Assembly: GCF_016651435.1 (NCBI RefSeq)
Contig: NZ_JAEPRJ010000001.1
Span: forward strand, 2,914,001-2,978,000
Length of the DNA: 64,000 nt
Direction: 5' to 3'
Origin: Catonella massiliensis
GTDB taxonomy: Bacteria > Bacillota > Clostridia > Lachnospirales > Lachnospiraceae
Shown here: positions 43,175 through 53,235 of the stretch, one piece after another
Layout of the letters: each line of letters starts with the position of its first letter
Position numbering within the stretch: position 1 is the stretch's first letter
The notes under the pieces: model-generated
What the model was told of the DNA's origin: nothing
Seen by the model: the letters and a program-made list of their open reading frames with translations, nothing else
Database searches by the model: none
Position numbers and translations under genes: made by a program

Positions 43175-44743
43175 ATGATGGTGGATAAAATAAAGACAAT
43201 AGAAAGTAAGAGTAAGACCAGAAACGGCATCAAGAGAATGAGCTTTATTGCTTTGTCAATTCTGTTTGAGATAGGACTTATACTGATGCTTATAAACTTT
43301 CTCTACATGGACTATGTGCTGGTAGAGATTATAATTAGAATTATTACCATACCTTTAGGCTTATATATATACAGTGGACATAAGACGGCTTCTATGAAAA
43401 TGCCTTGGATACTGCTTATACTGGCTACTCATGTTGTGGGAGTAACCCTTTTCCTGCTTGTCGGCTTAAATGGCGGTACGAAGAAGATGAGAGAGCGTTA
43501 TAAGAAGGTGGATGAGCAGATATTTCCACTTTTACCTGAGAATAGGCATGTATTAGATAAACTTGAAGAGAGTGACCCCAATGCCTACGGTATTTCAGCT
43601 TACTTAAGTAAGTACTCGCACTATCCCGTATATGAAAATACTGATGTAACCTACTATGACAGGGCTGAAGATGGGCTTGAGGCACAGCTTGAGGCACTTA
43701 AACAGGCGGAGAAATTTATCTTTATGGAATACTTTGCCATACAGAATACAGTTGCCTGGGGAAGAATAGAAGAGATACTTGTGGAGAAGGCTGGGAAGGG
43801 CGTGGAAATCAGAGTGTATTACGATGATGTAGGCTCTGTGAGCTTTGTAAATAGAGACTTTGCAAAAAGGCTTAAGTCGCTTGGGATTAACTGCAGGGTG
43901 TTTAATCCGTTTATGCCCGGTATCAATGTGTTCTTAAATAACAGAGACCATAGAAAGATGACTATAGTAGATGGAAAGGTTGGATTTACGGGCGGTTATA
44001 ACCTTGCAGATGAGTATTTCAACCTAACCCATCCTTATGGAATGTGGAAGGATACAGGAATAAGGCTTGAGGGAGATGCTGTTAAGTCTCTTACAATATC
44101 ATTCTTAGAGATGTGGAATGCAGTAAAGCGCTCGGACAAGGATGATGTTGACATTGAAAAATACCTTCCAAGGACTGACTATGTGGCAAAGAGTAAGGCC
44201 TTTGTACAGCCTTATGCTGATATCCCGATAGACAAAGAACAGGTGGGAGAAAATGTATATATAAGCATGGCAAATAAGGCGGAGCAATACTGCTACTTTA
44301 TGACTCCTTACCTGATAATTACAGATGAGATGAGCCAGGCAATTTCCCTTGCGGCCAAGCGTGGAGTGGATGTGAGGATAGTAACTCCCGGCATACCTGA
44401 TAAAAAGCTGGTATATAAGGTAACCCGCTCTTTCTACAACGGTCTTGCAAGAAATGGAGTGAGGATATACGAGTGGACTCCGGGGTTTAGCCATGCGAAG
44501 ATGAATGTGGTAGATGATAAAATGGCTGTCTGCGGCACTATAAACCTGGACTATAGAAGCCTTTACCATCATTTTGAAAATGCCTGCTTTATAGTAGATG
44601 AGGGTATCGCAACTGAAATGAGAGAGGACTTTGAGAAGACATTTAGGCAGTGCGGAGAGGTGACAGAAGAATACAGCACAGGTAAAAGATCGGTAATAAG
44701 GCTTGGACAGCTCTTCTTAAGGCTGTTTGCATCATTATTGTAG
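43175..44743 (+). CDS. cls: Cardiolipin synthase
   Basis: A 522-residue membrane enzyme that joins two phosphatidylglycerols into cardiolipin and glycerol. Two transmembrane helices lie near the N-terminus (about 23-45 and 68-95). Two phospholipase-D HKD motifs are present: HRKMTIVDGKVGFTGG from H259 and HAKMNVVDDKMAVCGTINLD from H440. The layout and length match Firmicutes ClsA-type enzymes. The ATG at 43175 is only 1 bp from GGAGG; ATG 43178 or GTG 43181 may be used. It is followed after 13 bp by a DUF454 gene and then an ABC exporter in one run. Confidence 0.93.
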   Translation: MMVDKIKTIESKSKTRNGIKRMSFIALSILFEIGLILMLINFLYMDYVLVEIIIRIITIPLGLYIYSGHKTASMKMPWILLILATHVVGVTLFLLVGLNGGTKKMRERYKKVDEQIFPLLPENRHVLDKLEESDPNAYGISAYLSKYSHYPVYENTDVTYYDRAEDGLEAQLEALKQAEKFIFMEYFAIQNTVAWGRIEEILVEKAGKGVEIRVYYDDVGSVSFVNRDFAKRLKSLGINCRVFNPFMPGINVFLNNRDHRKMTIVDGKVGFTGGYNLADEYFNLTHPYGMWKDTGIRLEGDAVKSLTISFLEMWNAVKRSDKDDVDIEKYLPRTDYVAKSKAFVQPYADIPIDKEQVGENVYISMANKAEQYCYFMTPYLIITDEMSQAISLAAKRGVDVRIVTPGIPDKKLVYKVTRSFYNGLARNGVRIYEWTPGFSHAKMNVVDDKMAVCGTINLDYRSLYHHFENACFIVDEGIATEMREDFEKTFRQCGEVTEEYSTGKRSVIRLGQLFLRLFASLL

Positions 44744-44756
44744 TGAAAGGAAGACC

Positions 44757-45185
44757 ATGGAAAAACATAAGATTATAAAGATATTTTGGATAATACTCGG
44801 CTTTATTGGCTTTGGTATAGGTACGGTGGGAGTTGTAGTTCCCCTCTTACCTTCATTTCCGTTTTATATGTTAACTCTCTTTGCATTTGCAAAAAGCTCG
44901 GATAGGCTTCATCAGTGGTTTATATCAACCAATCTTTACAAGAAAAACCTTGAAAGCTTTGTAAAGAAAGAAGGAATGACAGTTAAAACCAAGATCAGGA
45001 TTATTGTCAGCGTTACACTGGTAATGGGATTTGGCTTTATTATGATGAAAAATGTGCCTATTGGCAGGATAGTACTCGCTATAGTGTGGGTCTGCCATGT
45101 GGTTTACTTTATATTTGGGGTAAAGAACTACACCGAGGGGGAGAATCCACCCGGTATAGAGAGTGAGGGAGAGGAAAATGATTAA
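44757..45185 (+). CDS. YbaN family (DUF454) inner membrane protein
   Basis: About 142 residues with three or four transmembrane helices. The family signature FGIGTVGVVVPLLPSFPFYMLTLFAFAKSS covers residues 18-47, and WFISTNLYKKNLESF follows. The function of DUF454 is unknown; in many bacteria it sits near haem or membrane genes. ATG 44757 follows GGAAG. It overlaps the downstream ABC gene by 8 bp. Confidence 0.88.
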   Translation: MEKHKIIKIFWIILGFIGFGIGTVGVVVPLLPSFPFYMLTLFAFAKSSDRLHQWFISTNLYKKNLESFVKKEGMTVKTKIRIIVSVTLVMGFGFIMMKNVPIGRIVLAIVWVCHVVYFIFGVKNYTEGENPPGIESEGEEND

Positions 45186-48100
45186 AAAGAGACTGATAGG
45201 ACTATTGTCACACGCCGGGAAGCACATTATTTATCATATATTGTTGCAGATTCTGTCGTTAATTGCTCAGATAGTCCTTGTATTTACACTTGCCAATGTG
45301 CTTGAAGACGCTGTAGGAGGTGCACTTGACAGGAATGCTGTCCTTATAGCAATCATTACCTTTGTAGTAGTGTATATAATAAGAGTTACCTGTGAAGAGC
45401 TTGAAGCAAAGGAGTCCTACCTTGCAAGCGTAGATGTGAAGAGGATAATAAGGGAGAAAATCTATGACAAGCTCCTTAGACTTGGTGCAGGGTACAGGGA
45501 AAAGGTGTCTACCTCTCAGGTAGTTCAGCTTAGCTCAGAGGGAGTGGAGCAGCTTGAAACCTACTTTGGCAGGTACCTTCCACAGTTTGCCTACAGTATG
45601 TCAGCACCGCTTATTCTCTTTGTGGTGCTTGCCATCAAGGTAAACTTTGCAGTCAGCCTCGTACTCCTTCTTCTTGTACCACTCATTCCTGTTTCAATAG
45701 TGGCGGTTATGAAGATAGCAGGAAAGCTCTTTAAGAAATACTGGGGAGTGTATTCTGAGCTTGGAGATACATTTTTGGAGAATCTACAGGGACTTACCAC
45801 CTCCAAAATATACAGGGCAGACGAGAGAAAAGCTGCAGAAATGGACGTGGAGGCATCTCATTTTAGGAAGATAACAATGAAGGTCCTTACCATGCAGCTA
45901 ATCTCGACAACTGTTATGGATGTTATGGCTTATGGCGGGGCAGCAGTAGGTATGTTAGTAGGCATAGGGTATTTTCTTAAGGGAGAGATAAGCCTTGCAG
46001 GCATGCTTACGGTGATTCTCCTTGCATCAGAGTTCTTCCTTCCTCTTAGAATACTAGGTTCGTATTTCCATATAGCTATGAACGGGATGTCAGCTTCCGA
46101 CAAGATATTTGAGCTTCTTGATACCGATGAGGGAGAGAAGGGAAGCGAAGAGTTAGATGAGGGCGTTCCTGTAATAAGCCTCTATGATGTGGGCTTTAGG
46201 TATGAAGAAGAAAGAAATATATTAAAAAAAGTAAACCTGCTCTTTCCTAAGGGAAGCTTTACATCCATTGTTGGTGAGTCGGGCTGCGGCAAGAGTACGG
46301 TTGTAGGTATAATTTCAGGGAGAAATAAGGGCTACACCGGCAGTATAAAGATAGGCAGTAAGGAGCTTAGGGAAGTAGATGAGACTTACCTTCTTAAAAA
46401 GGTAACCCTAGTTAAGTCAAATGGCTATATTTTTAAGGGAACTGTTGAGGAAAACCTTAGAATGGCTGACAAGGATGCCACACCTGAAAGACTATGGGAG
46501 GTTCTAAGAAAGGTAAGGCTTGATACGCTTTTTGAGGAGAGAGACGGACTTGATACAAGGATTAGTGAAAAGGCAGGCAATCTCTCAGGCGGTCAGGCTC
46601 AAAGACTGGCACTTGCAAGGGCATTGCTCTCTAAGTCTGAGGTCATGATATTTGACGAGGTTACATCAAATATAGATGCTGAAAGCGAAGAGATGATAAT
46701 GGAGGTTATAAAGAGCCTTGCAGGCAAGAAAACCGTAATTATGATTTCTCACAGACTTTACAATGTAATAGAGTCTGACAATATCTATATGATGGAGAAG
46801 GGTGAGATAGCTGAAAGCGGTACGCATGAGGAACTGTTGGCAAAGGACGGCAAGTATGCAAAGCTATTTAACTCACAGACTGCCCTTGAAGCCTATGCAA
46901 AGAAGAAGGAGCTTAAGCCTAATATCAGAAAGGCTGTAGTGGCTGATAGCGTAGAACACAGTGAAGAAATAGAGTATACAGAACCAAATGTAGAAGAAAG
47001 AAGAAGCGGACTTGCTATTATGGGCAGGCTTATAGTCCTTATAAAGCCACTTTTGCATATAATGGCTGTTGCTATTTTGCTTGGAGTAGCCGGCTATCTC
47101 TGTGCCATCTCACTTACCATACTTGGAGCGAAGGCGCTTAGCCTTGCTACAGGAGGCTTCCTCACTGGCGCTGTGGATTATCTCTCTAAAAATGCGGGAG
47201 TTAGTGCGGAAGTAAGCAAGATAATGACAGCTATGGTACTTGTGGCTGTATTTAGAGGGGTATTCCACTACATCGAGCAGTATTGCAATCATTTCATAGC
47301 GTTTAAGCTACTTGCGGTTATCAGACATAAGATATTTGAGGCACTTAGGAAGCTCTGCCCTGCTAAGCTTGAGGGCAGGGACAAGGGTAACCTCATTTCT
47401 ATAATAACTACTGATATTGAGCTTTTGGAGGTTTTCTATGCCCATACAATATCTCCGATAGCCATTGCAGCCATCGTATCTCTTATAATGACGGTGTTTA
47501 TAGGCAGTTATTCGGTAGTAGCAGGTGTATTTGCACTCATAGCCTATGTGGTAATAGGTGCCATCATCCCTGTCGTTAATGGCAGAAGGGGAAGTGCCCT
47601 TGGAATGAAGTTTAGAAACTCTGTGGGAGAGCTGTCTAGCTTTGTACTTGGTGAGCTTCGTGGTATAGATGAGACCATTCAATATGGTGCGGGAGAGAAG
47701 AAGAAAAAGGCAATTTATAAAAAGTCGGTGAAACTTGCTAAGATACAGGAAGAGCTGGCTGAGGCAGAGGGAAGACAGCGCAGCTTTACCAATGGAGCAA
47801 TACAGTTATTCTCTTATGGAATGTTATTCTTAACTCTCATTCTCTATAGTAATGGAGTGATAAGCTTTGAAGCTGTGGTGATATCAACTATTGCTATGAT
47901 GAGTTCCTTTGGACCTGTTGTAGCGCTTTCATCCCTTTCCAATAATCTGAATCAGACCCTTGCAAGTGGAGAGCGTGTGCTTGCCTTACTTGAGGAAGAG
48001 CCTGAGGTTGCCGAAGTTAAAAAGGGCAAGAATGGGGTGTCTCTTAAGGAGTTCTCGGGAGTAAGGGCAAAGAATGTAGATTTCTCTTATGGTGACAAGA

Positions 48101-48687
48101 CTATCCTTGAAGACTTCACTTTGGAGATAAAGAAGGGCAGGATATTAGGCATACACGGAGCAAGCGGTTCAGGTAAGTCTACCTTCCTTAAGCTTCTTAT
48201 GAGGTTCTGGGAGACTGATGGTGGTGAGATTCTCATTTCAGGGAAGGATATAAAGAAGATAGTTACTGAAGATCTTAGAAAGCTTGAGGGCTATGTGACT
48301 CAGGAAACCCACCTTTTCACAGGTACTATAGCTGAAAATATCGCACTTGGTAAGCCGGATGCCACACTTAGTGAAATAAGGGAGGCTGCAAGGGCAGCTT
48401 CAATAGATGAGTTTATTTCGGGGCTTCCAAATGGCTACGATACCTTGGTGGGCGAGCTTGGAGATACCCTTTCAAGTGGAGAAAAGCAAAGACTTGGTAT
48501 AGCGAGGGCATTCCTTTACAATGCGCCTTTCATTCTCTTAGATGAGCCAACCAGCAATCTGGACTCTCTAAATGAGGGAATTATATTGAAGGCTCTAAAG
48601 GAGAGGAGCAATGGCAGAACCATCCTCCTTGTCTCACACAGGGATTCTACTATGAATATTGTGGATGAAATGGTGGAGATGGGGTAA
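45178..48687 (+). CDS. Single-chain CydDC-like ABC exporter (two TMD-NBD halves)
   Basis: About 1169 residues, twice the usual length, with two ABC exporter halves in tandem. Half 1 is CydD-like: six helices, Walker A GESGCGKST from residue 366, signature LSGGQAQRLALARAL, Walker B VMIFDEVTSN with Val in place of the usual Pro. Half 2 is CydC-like: Walker A GASGSGKST from residue 994, signature LSSGEKQRLGIARAF, Walker B FILLDEPTSN. CydDC exports cysteine and glutathione for cytochrome bd assembly, but fused forms in anaerobes are often orphan thiol or peptide exporters; no cydAB is seen here. ATG 45178 is chosen for GGGAGAGG upstream. The last 719 bp are duplicated at 53236-53954. Confidence 0.85.
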   Translation: MIKKRLIGLLSHAGKHIIYHILLQILSLIAQIVLVFTLANVLEDAVGGALDRNAVLIAIITFVVVYIIRVTCEELEAKESYLASVDVKRIIREKIYDKLLRLGAGYREKVSTSQVVQLSSEGVEQLETYFGRYLPQFAYSMSAPLILFVVLAIKVNFAVSLVLLLLVPLIPVSIVAVMKIAGKLFKKYWGVYSELGDTFLENLQGLTTSKIYRADERKAAEMDVEASHFRKITMKVLTMQLISTTVMDVMAYGGAAVGMLVGIGYFLKGEISLAGMLTVILLASEFFLPLRILGSYFHIAMNGMSASDKIFELLDTDEGEKGSEELDEGVPVISLYDVGFRYEEERNILKKVNLLFPKGSFTSIVGESGCGKSTVVGIISGRNKGYTGSIKIGSKELREVDETYLLKKVTLVKSNGYIFKGTVEENLRMADKDATPERLWEVLRKVRLDTLFEERDGLDTRISEKAGNLSGGQAQRLALARALLSKSEVMIFDEVTSNIDAESEEMIMEVIKSLAGKKTVIMISHRLYNVIESDNIYMMEKGEIAESGTHEELLAKDGKYAKLFNSQTALEAYAKKKELKPNIRKAVVADSVEHSEEIEYTEPNVEERRSGLAIMGRLIVLIKPLLHIMAVAILLGVAGYLCAISLTILGAKALSLATGGFLTGAVDYLSKNAGVSAEVSKIMTAMVLVAVFRGVFHYIEQYCNHFIAFKLLAVIRHKIFEALRKLCPAKLEGRDKGNLISIITTDIELLEVFYAHTISPIAIAAIVSLIMTVFIGSYSVVAGVFALIAYVVIGAIIPVVNGRRGSALGMKFRNSVGELSSFVLGELRGIDETIQYGAGEKKKKAIYKKSVKLAKIQEELAEAEGRQRSFTNGAIQLFSYGMLFLTLILYSNGVISFEAVVISTIAMMSSFGPVVALSSLSNNLNQTLASGERVLALLEEEPEVAEVKKGKNGVSLKEFSGVRAKNVDFSYGDKTILEDFTLEIKKGRILGIHGASGSGKSTFLKLLMRFWETDGGEILISGKDIKKIVTEDLRKLEGYVTQETHLFTGTIAENIALGKPDATLSEIREAARAASIDEFISGLPNGYDTLVGELGDTLSSGEKQRLGIARAFLYNAPFILLDEPTSNLDSLNEGIILKALKERSNGRTILLVSHRDSTMNIVDEMVEMG

Positions 48688-48690
48688 AGA
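47969..48690 (+). repeat. 722-bp direct repeat, copy 1 (3' end of CydDC-like gene)
   Basis: This segment and 53236-53957 align without gaps and encode about 97% identical protein. Identity starts abruptly at GAGAGCGTGTGC and stops 3 bp after the stop codon. The two copies bracket the AT-rich insert 48691-53235. Confidence 0.9.
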
Positions 48691-48827
48691 GTCTGAACTG
48701 CCGTCTCTTTAGATTAGAATTTTAATGCTTTTAAATAGATTAAAACATAAATATCTTAATCAGACTACATTTATTAGGAAGATTAACATAATTATTATTT
48801 AATATATAGGATAAAGGAATTGATAAA

Positions 48828-50330
48828 ATGAATAATAAAGCGTTGAAAGTATTTTTGGAAATAGGATATATTGGAGTAATGGGTATTTTTTTGATTCTTA
48901 CTTCATATCATAAATTAAGCAGTGGACACTATATCGTTATGTATTTTTTTAATGTTTTTTGTATACAGTTAATGGAAATGTTTGAAACAAGAATGAGTAA
49001 TTTTTTGATATATAAATTCGGGATTTCAAGTTTTATATTATTATTTGTTTCTTTTATTTATCTACAAGATGTAGATAGCTATTTCGCACATATTCTATTA
49101 TTAATAATGGTTTTATTGCTACTAAGCAATTGGCATTTTATATTGGATAATAAGATTTATCGTACTTACAATATAGTTATCTCTATAGTGGTTACAATTT
49201 ATTCGCTGGTGGGGTATATTATATTCTCATCAAAAAATGAATTATTAGAGTGGTATTTGTTTATATCTGTTTTAGCTGTAATGTTTATTCCGATTATATA
49301 TTTTATGATACATTACAGAAGAATAACAAACTACATGGAATACAAAAAGAACATAATAACATTTCTGATTGTATCGTGGCTTTTTTCTGGAGTCTTGTAT
49401 ATAAAAATGGGATTATTAGATAGTAGCTATTCGGCAGTAAGACTATTTTTAATTATCAGTTGTTTCCAGTATTCTATTCAAAATATTTTTTTGAGTTATT
49501 ACGCTGGAATTGTTTTTAGAATAAAAAAATATTTGATGGGTTTATTGGTTGCTGGCATCTTAGTATTTCTTACAAATTTTTATTATCTTCAGATATTGCT
49601 CTTATTAACAGTTAATTTTGTTTATGTTATTGTGAACTATACGAAATTTGGAATACATTCAAAAGAAAAAATTAAAAATACATATTTGATGAGGATTAGT
49701 CATCTGAGTAATGAATTAAAATATAATAAGGACATAGCAGATTATCTACATGATTCGATCCTACAAGATATTATTTATTTGAAGAAATCTATGGATGATG
49801 AGAATGTATCCAAAGAAGAAGTTTCTGAGATATTATCTAATATCATAAATGAGTTAAGATTAAAGCTTGATAATTTGACGCCTTCTATATATTTAGATAA
49901 ATCGTTATATGAAAATTTATGTTTAAATATTGAGCAGATAAAAAATCGTCATTTTGATAAAAAAATTGTTTTAGATCTATTTTGTGATGAGAAAGCTTAT
50001 TTAGAAAACCCATATGATGAATTGCTGCTAAGAGTGGTTAAGGAACTGGTAAATAACATCTATAAGCATACGGAATCTAATTTTGCCGAAATAAAAATAT
50101 GTATAGAAAAATCTATTCTTAGCATTGAAGCGTTTAATGATGAGGGATTCTTGGATGAGAACTTGTTATATGAAAATAACAGGTTTTCCGGGCTAATTGG
50201 AATTTATAAGACAGTTCAAATGATAGGAGGAAAGATTATGGTAGAGAACAATGAAGGGGTTACTATAATAATAAACATTCCATTAAAGGGGGGAGATATC
50301 ATTGAAAATTCTATTAATAGAAGATCATAG
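48828..50330 (+). CDS. Multi-helix sensor histidine kinase (HPK7/NarX-like)
   Basis: A 500-residue protein. The N-terminal half (1-280) has about eight hydrophobic helices with little exposed loop, so it may sense something within the membrane. The kinase part has a HisKA_3-like site, DYLHDSILQDIIYLKK with H308, then a GHKL ATPase with LLRVVKELVNNIYKHTES (N-box) and SGLIGIYKTVQMIGG. The G1 region FNDEGF is weaker than usual. Membrane-sensor kinases of this shape often detect antimicrobial peptides. Codon use is markedly more AT-rich than in the flanking genes. It overlaps its response regulator by 29 bp and sits beside an ABC-2 transporter, which it probably controls. Confidence 0.85.
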   Translation: MNNKALKVFLEIGYIGVMGIFLILTSYHKLSSGHYIVMYFFNVFCIQLMEMFETRMSNFLIYKFGISSFILLFVSFIYLQDVDSYFAHILLLIMVLLLLSNWHFILDNKIYRTYNIVISIVVTIYSLVGYIIFSSKNELLEWYLFISVLAVMFIPIIYFMIHYRRITNYMEYKKNIITFLIVSWLFSGVLYIKMGLLDSSYSAVRLFLIISCFQYSIQNIFLSYYAGIVFRIKKYLMGLLVAGILVFLTNFYYLQILLLLTVNFVYVIVNYTKFGIHSKEKIKNTYLMRISHLSNELKYNKDIADYLHDSILQDIIYLKKSMDDENVSKEEVSEILSNIINELRLKLDNLTPSIYLDKSLYENLCLNIEQIKNRHFDKKIVLDLFCDEKAYLENPYDELLLRVVKELVNNIYKHTESNFAEIKICIEKSILSIEAFNDEGFLDENLLYENNRFSGLIGIYKTVQMIGGKIMVENNEGVTIIINIPLKGGDIIENSINRRS

Positions 50331-50919
50331 GCTTTTGTCTGAAAGCTTAAAAAACTCTTTGTTAAGATATTCCGATATTCAATGTGTTGAAACTGTTGAT
50401 TATAAGACTACTGAAAGAGATATAATTAGCAAGATATTGAGTAATAGTTTTGATTTGCTCTTAATAGACATCAATATAAAAAAAATACTGGATATAGATG
50501 GTCTTGAATTGTGCAGAAATATTTTGAAGGAAAAACCCGATTGTAAAATTATAATTTTGACCGGATATGATTATTATGCATTTGAAAAGGAGGCTAAAAA
50601 GAGCGGAGCGGTTGGATTTCTTAATAAGGATATTGGAACAGATAAGTTATACAACATTATAAAAGAAATAATAAAAGGCAAAAGACATTTTAAAATAAGT
50701 GAAGATAAGTTAACTGATTTAACTGACAAGGAATTAGAGATTATAAACTTATATGCTCAAGGATTTACAAGAAATGAGGTTGCTTCAAAATTATTTATTT
50801 CATTAAGAACATTAGCGAATCATTTGAATATAATTTATGATAAGCTTGATGTGAAAAACTATCAAGAAATGCTTAGAAAAGCAACGCTGCTTGGCTATAT
50901 TAAAAAAAATATCTTTTAA
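50302..50919 (+). CDS. NarL/LuxR-type response regulator
   Basis: A 205-residue regulator. The receiver domain has the acidic pair in LLIEDHR, phospho-acceptor D56 in LLLIDINIKK and the conserved Lys in GFLNKDIG. The C-terminal LuxR HTH (about 138-205) is LTDKELEIINLYAQGFTRNE followed by RTLANHLNIIYDKL. The start is TTG 50302 after AAGGGGGGAGA, inside the end of the kinase gene, so translation is coupled. It probably acts on the promoter before the ABC genes at 51130. Confidence 0.88.
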   Translation: MKILLIEDHRLLSESLKNSLLRYSDIQCVETVDYKTTERDIISKILSNSFDLLLIDINIKKILDIDGLELCRNILKEKPDCKIIILTGYDYYAFEKEAKKSGAVGFLNKDIGTDKLYNIIKEIIKGKRHFKISEDKLTDLTDKELEIINLYAQGFTRNEVASKLFISLRTLANHLNIIYDKLDVKNYQEMLRKATLLGYIKKNIF

Positions 50920-50985
50920 ACTTTGCACATTAGTACCAATACTTTTGATTTATACAAAGATATACTGTTATTATCCTGAAAATAG

Positions 50986-51066
50986 TATAACGAATAGATC
51001 GAAAGATGGTTACTGAGTGAGTTTTGTGGTTTATTAATCCATCTTCGATTTGAAGGTGGTTTTTTT
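50986..51066 (+). promoter_or_regulatory. Transcription attenuator upstream of ABC-2 genes
   Basis: TATAAC (50986-50991) is a likely -10 box with a poor -35 region, fitting activator dependence. The leader can fold in two exclusive ways. ATCGAAAGATGG (50998-51009) can pair with CCATCTTCGAT (51039-51049, one bulge). Alternatively CCATCTTC (51039-51046) pairs with GAAGGTGG (51052-51059) followed by seven Ts (51060-51066), an intrinsic terminator. A four-codon ORF (ATG GTT ACT GAG TGA) starts at 51006 inside the first strand. The layout is that of a terminator/antiterminator switch. What triggers it is unknown. Confidence 0.65.
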
Positions 51067-51129
51067 ATGTATTTAATAGGTTATTCTATTTTTACAAAAT
51101 CAAAGACCATAAACAAGGAGGAGGTTTAG

Positions 51130-52005
51130 ATGGAGTTAAATTTAACCAATGTAACTAAAAAGTATGGTAAGTATGAGGCGATTAGCAATCAGAGTCTTAT
51201 TTTGAAAAACGGTGTGTATGGACTATTAGGAATTAATGGTGCAGGTAAAACGACATTAATGAATATGATTTGTACTCTAAGTAAACCGAGTGGTGGAAGC
51301 ATTATGTTTAACGGAAAAGATATCTATAAGCTTGATGGAAAATACAGAGAAATACTTGGATACTTACCTCAAAATTTTGGATATTATCCGGACTTGAATA
51401 TCTTTGATTATATGAGGTATATTGCTTGTTTAAAAGGAATAGAGACTGATTTAGCAGAAAAAAGAATTGATTATTTAATAAAAAAAGTTGGGCTCGAGAA
51501 AGAAATAAAGAAGAAAATGAGAAGCTTATCAGGTGGTATGTTAAGGCGTGTAGGGATTGCTCAAGCGATGATTAATGATCCTAAAGTGTTGGTTTTAGAT
51601 GAGCCTACAGCAGGGTTGGATCCAAATGAACGAATCAGATTTAGAAATTTGATTAGTGAAATTGCACGAGATAAAATTGTCCTCTTATCTACACATATCG
51701 TTTCGGATGTTGAACACATAGCAGAAGAAGTAATAATGATTAATAAAGGGAAAATTTTTTTGCAAGGACAACCTATGCAAATAATATCATCTTTGGATAC
51801 AAAAGCATGGACTTGTAATATTCATAGGGATAAAGTTGATTTTTACTTAAAAAATTTTCTTGTCGTCAGTTCTAAATCTACTTCAAATGGAGTAGAACTA
51901 CGAATTATTTCCAAAGAAACTCCTATATCAGGTGCTAAGGAAGAAGAAAAAACTCTTGAAGATGCTTTCTTATATTATTTTGGAAGAGAAGGAGAAATAT
52001 TATGA
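51130..52005 (+). CDS. ABC-2 type transporter ATPase (antibiotic/peptide efflux type)
   Basis: A 291-residue ATPase: Walker A GINGAGKTT (34-42), signature LSGGMLRRVGIAQAM, Walker B VLVLDEPTAGLDPNE, and switch His in LLSTHIVSD. The C-terminal 80 residues are the extension typical of drug and bacteriocin efflux ATPases (BcrA/CcmA group). It overlaps the permease gene by 4 bp (ATGA). GGAGGAGG precedes the ATG. With the kinase and regulator upstream it looks like an antimicrobial-peptide detection and resistance module; this is inferred. Confidence 0.9.
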   Translation: MELNLTNVTKKYGKYEAISNQSLILKNGVYGLLGINGAGKTTLMNMICTLSKPSGGSIMFNGKDIYKLDGKYREILGYLPQNFGYYPDLNIFDYMRYIACLKGIETDLAEKRIDYLIKKVGLEKEIKKKMRSLSGGMLRRVGIAQAMINDPKVLVLDEPTAGLDPNERIRFRNLISEIARDKIVLLSTHIVSDVEHIAEEVIMINKGKIFLQGQPMQIISSLDTKAWTCNIHRDKVDFYLKNFLVVSSKSTSNGVELRIISKETPISGAKEEEKTLEDAFLYYFGREGEIL

Positions 52006-53171
52006 TGACTAAATTAGAAATAAAAAAAGTATTTAACAATAGAAAAAATCGTTTACTAATTATAGCGGCTTTTTTAGGTGCTATAGTTTTTAGTATATTT
52101 GCCATAGATAGTTTCAGATTTGTTGATTCTAATGATAACATCAAAAAAGGTATATCTTCCCCACGTTTATTAATAGAAGAAAAAAATAAATGGAAGGGGG
52201 AAATAACATCGGATACTCTTTCTGAAATTGTTAAATCATATAAGAATGGGGAATGGCAATCAACGGATGATATTATTTTCAGAGCAAGTAAAATGTTAAA
52301 AGGTAATCTGGAAGAAAATTTTAGCGGGAATGAAATAGCAAAGGCAACTTCTGATGAGATATCATCAATTTATGAGATTTATAGAAAGAATTTGGATTTA
52401 GAAAGCAAAGATAACGGAGATACTATTGAAAAGATAGATTTTTTACAGAAACAATATAAAAAAATAAAGACACCATTCTATTATGAAGCAGCGGATTCTT
52501 GGGAAACGATGTTTTTATATGCAACAACTTATAGTTTAATATTAATTATTATTACAAGTTTTTTGACATCAGGGATATTTTCCGATGAGTTTAAGAACAA
52601 TATATACCTTGTATTGTTTTCTACCAAATATGGAAAAAGTAAATGTGTCAAATGTAAAATCTATGCAGGATTAATTGTTACAAGTTTAGTTTATTGGATC
52701 GGCATAAGCTTATTATCAATTATATGTTTTGGAGTAATGGGAACAAGCGGCGCATCAACCTTATACCAAGTATACAGTCCTTTTTCAATGTATGTAGTTA
52801 GTATGAGAGGGTTATATATGATTATTGTTTTATCCGGATATGTAGCTTGTTTGCTATCAGGAGCAGTATCCATGTTGATTGCGACTGTTTTCAAAAGCTC
52901 AAGTCTTGCTATTGGTTTATCGTTTGTCTTGTTTTTTGTATCTCCATTCATTGGGCGAGCATTACCTTTTAAAACATTCTTTAGTCTGACTCCGGATCAA
53001 TTGACAAACGTAATGAATAGTGTTCGTATTCCGTATATATATCAGATTGGAAATATAGTGTTTAAACAAATTCCTTTTATTTTTGTTTTTTATACTTGCG
53101 TTTCGATTTTAATATTACCGTTGATATATATAAAATATAAAAATTCAATGAATACAATAATGAATAAATGA
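52002..53171 (+). CDS. ABC-2 type transporter permease
   Basis: A 389-residue membrane protein. One helix lies at about 18-37, then a long extracytoplasmic segment (about 40-165), then five or six helices to the end (SLILIITSFLTSGIFSDEF, GLIVTSLVYWIGISLLSII, YMIIVLSGYVACLLSGAVSML and others). This one-plus-five topology with a large outer loop is that of ABC-2 permeases for lantibiotics or other peptides. It pairs with the ATPase just upstream. Confidence 0.85.
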   Translation: MMTKLEIKKVFNNRKNRLLIIAAFLGAIVFSIFAIDSFRFVDSNDNIKKGISSPRLLIEEKNKWKGEITSDTLSEIVKSYKNGEWQSTDDIIFRASKMLKGNLEENFSGNEIAKATSDEISSIYEIYRKNLDLESKDNGDTIEKIDFLQKQYKKIKTPFYYEAADSWETMFLYATTYSLILIIITSFLTSGIFSDEFKNNIYLVLFSTKYGKSKCVKCKIYAGLIVTSLVYWIGISLLSIICFGVMGTSGASTLYQVYSPFSMYVVSMRGLYMIIVLSGYVACLLSGAVSMLIATVFKSSSLAIGLSFVLFFVSPFIGRALPFKTFFSLTPDQLTNVMNSVRIPYIYQIGNIVFKQIPFIFVFYTCVSILILPLIYIKYKNSMNTIMNK

Positions 53172-53235
53172 TTACTGTAAGTAGAAATACAATTTATAAA
53201 AGAAATATTATGAAGTATGATATGAGCAAAAGGTC

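Noticed and set aside
45178..48687. cydDC proper, serving cytochrome bd
   Set aside because: No cydA or cydB is present, and fused CydDC-like exporters occur in anaerobes without that oxidase. Only the architecture is claimed.
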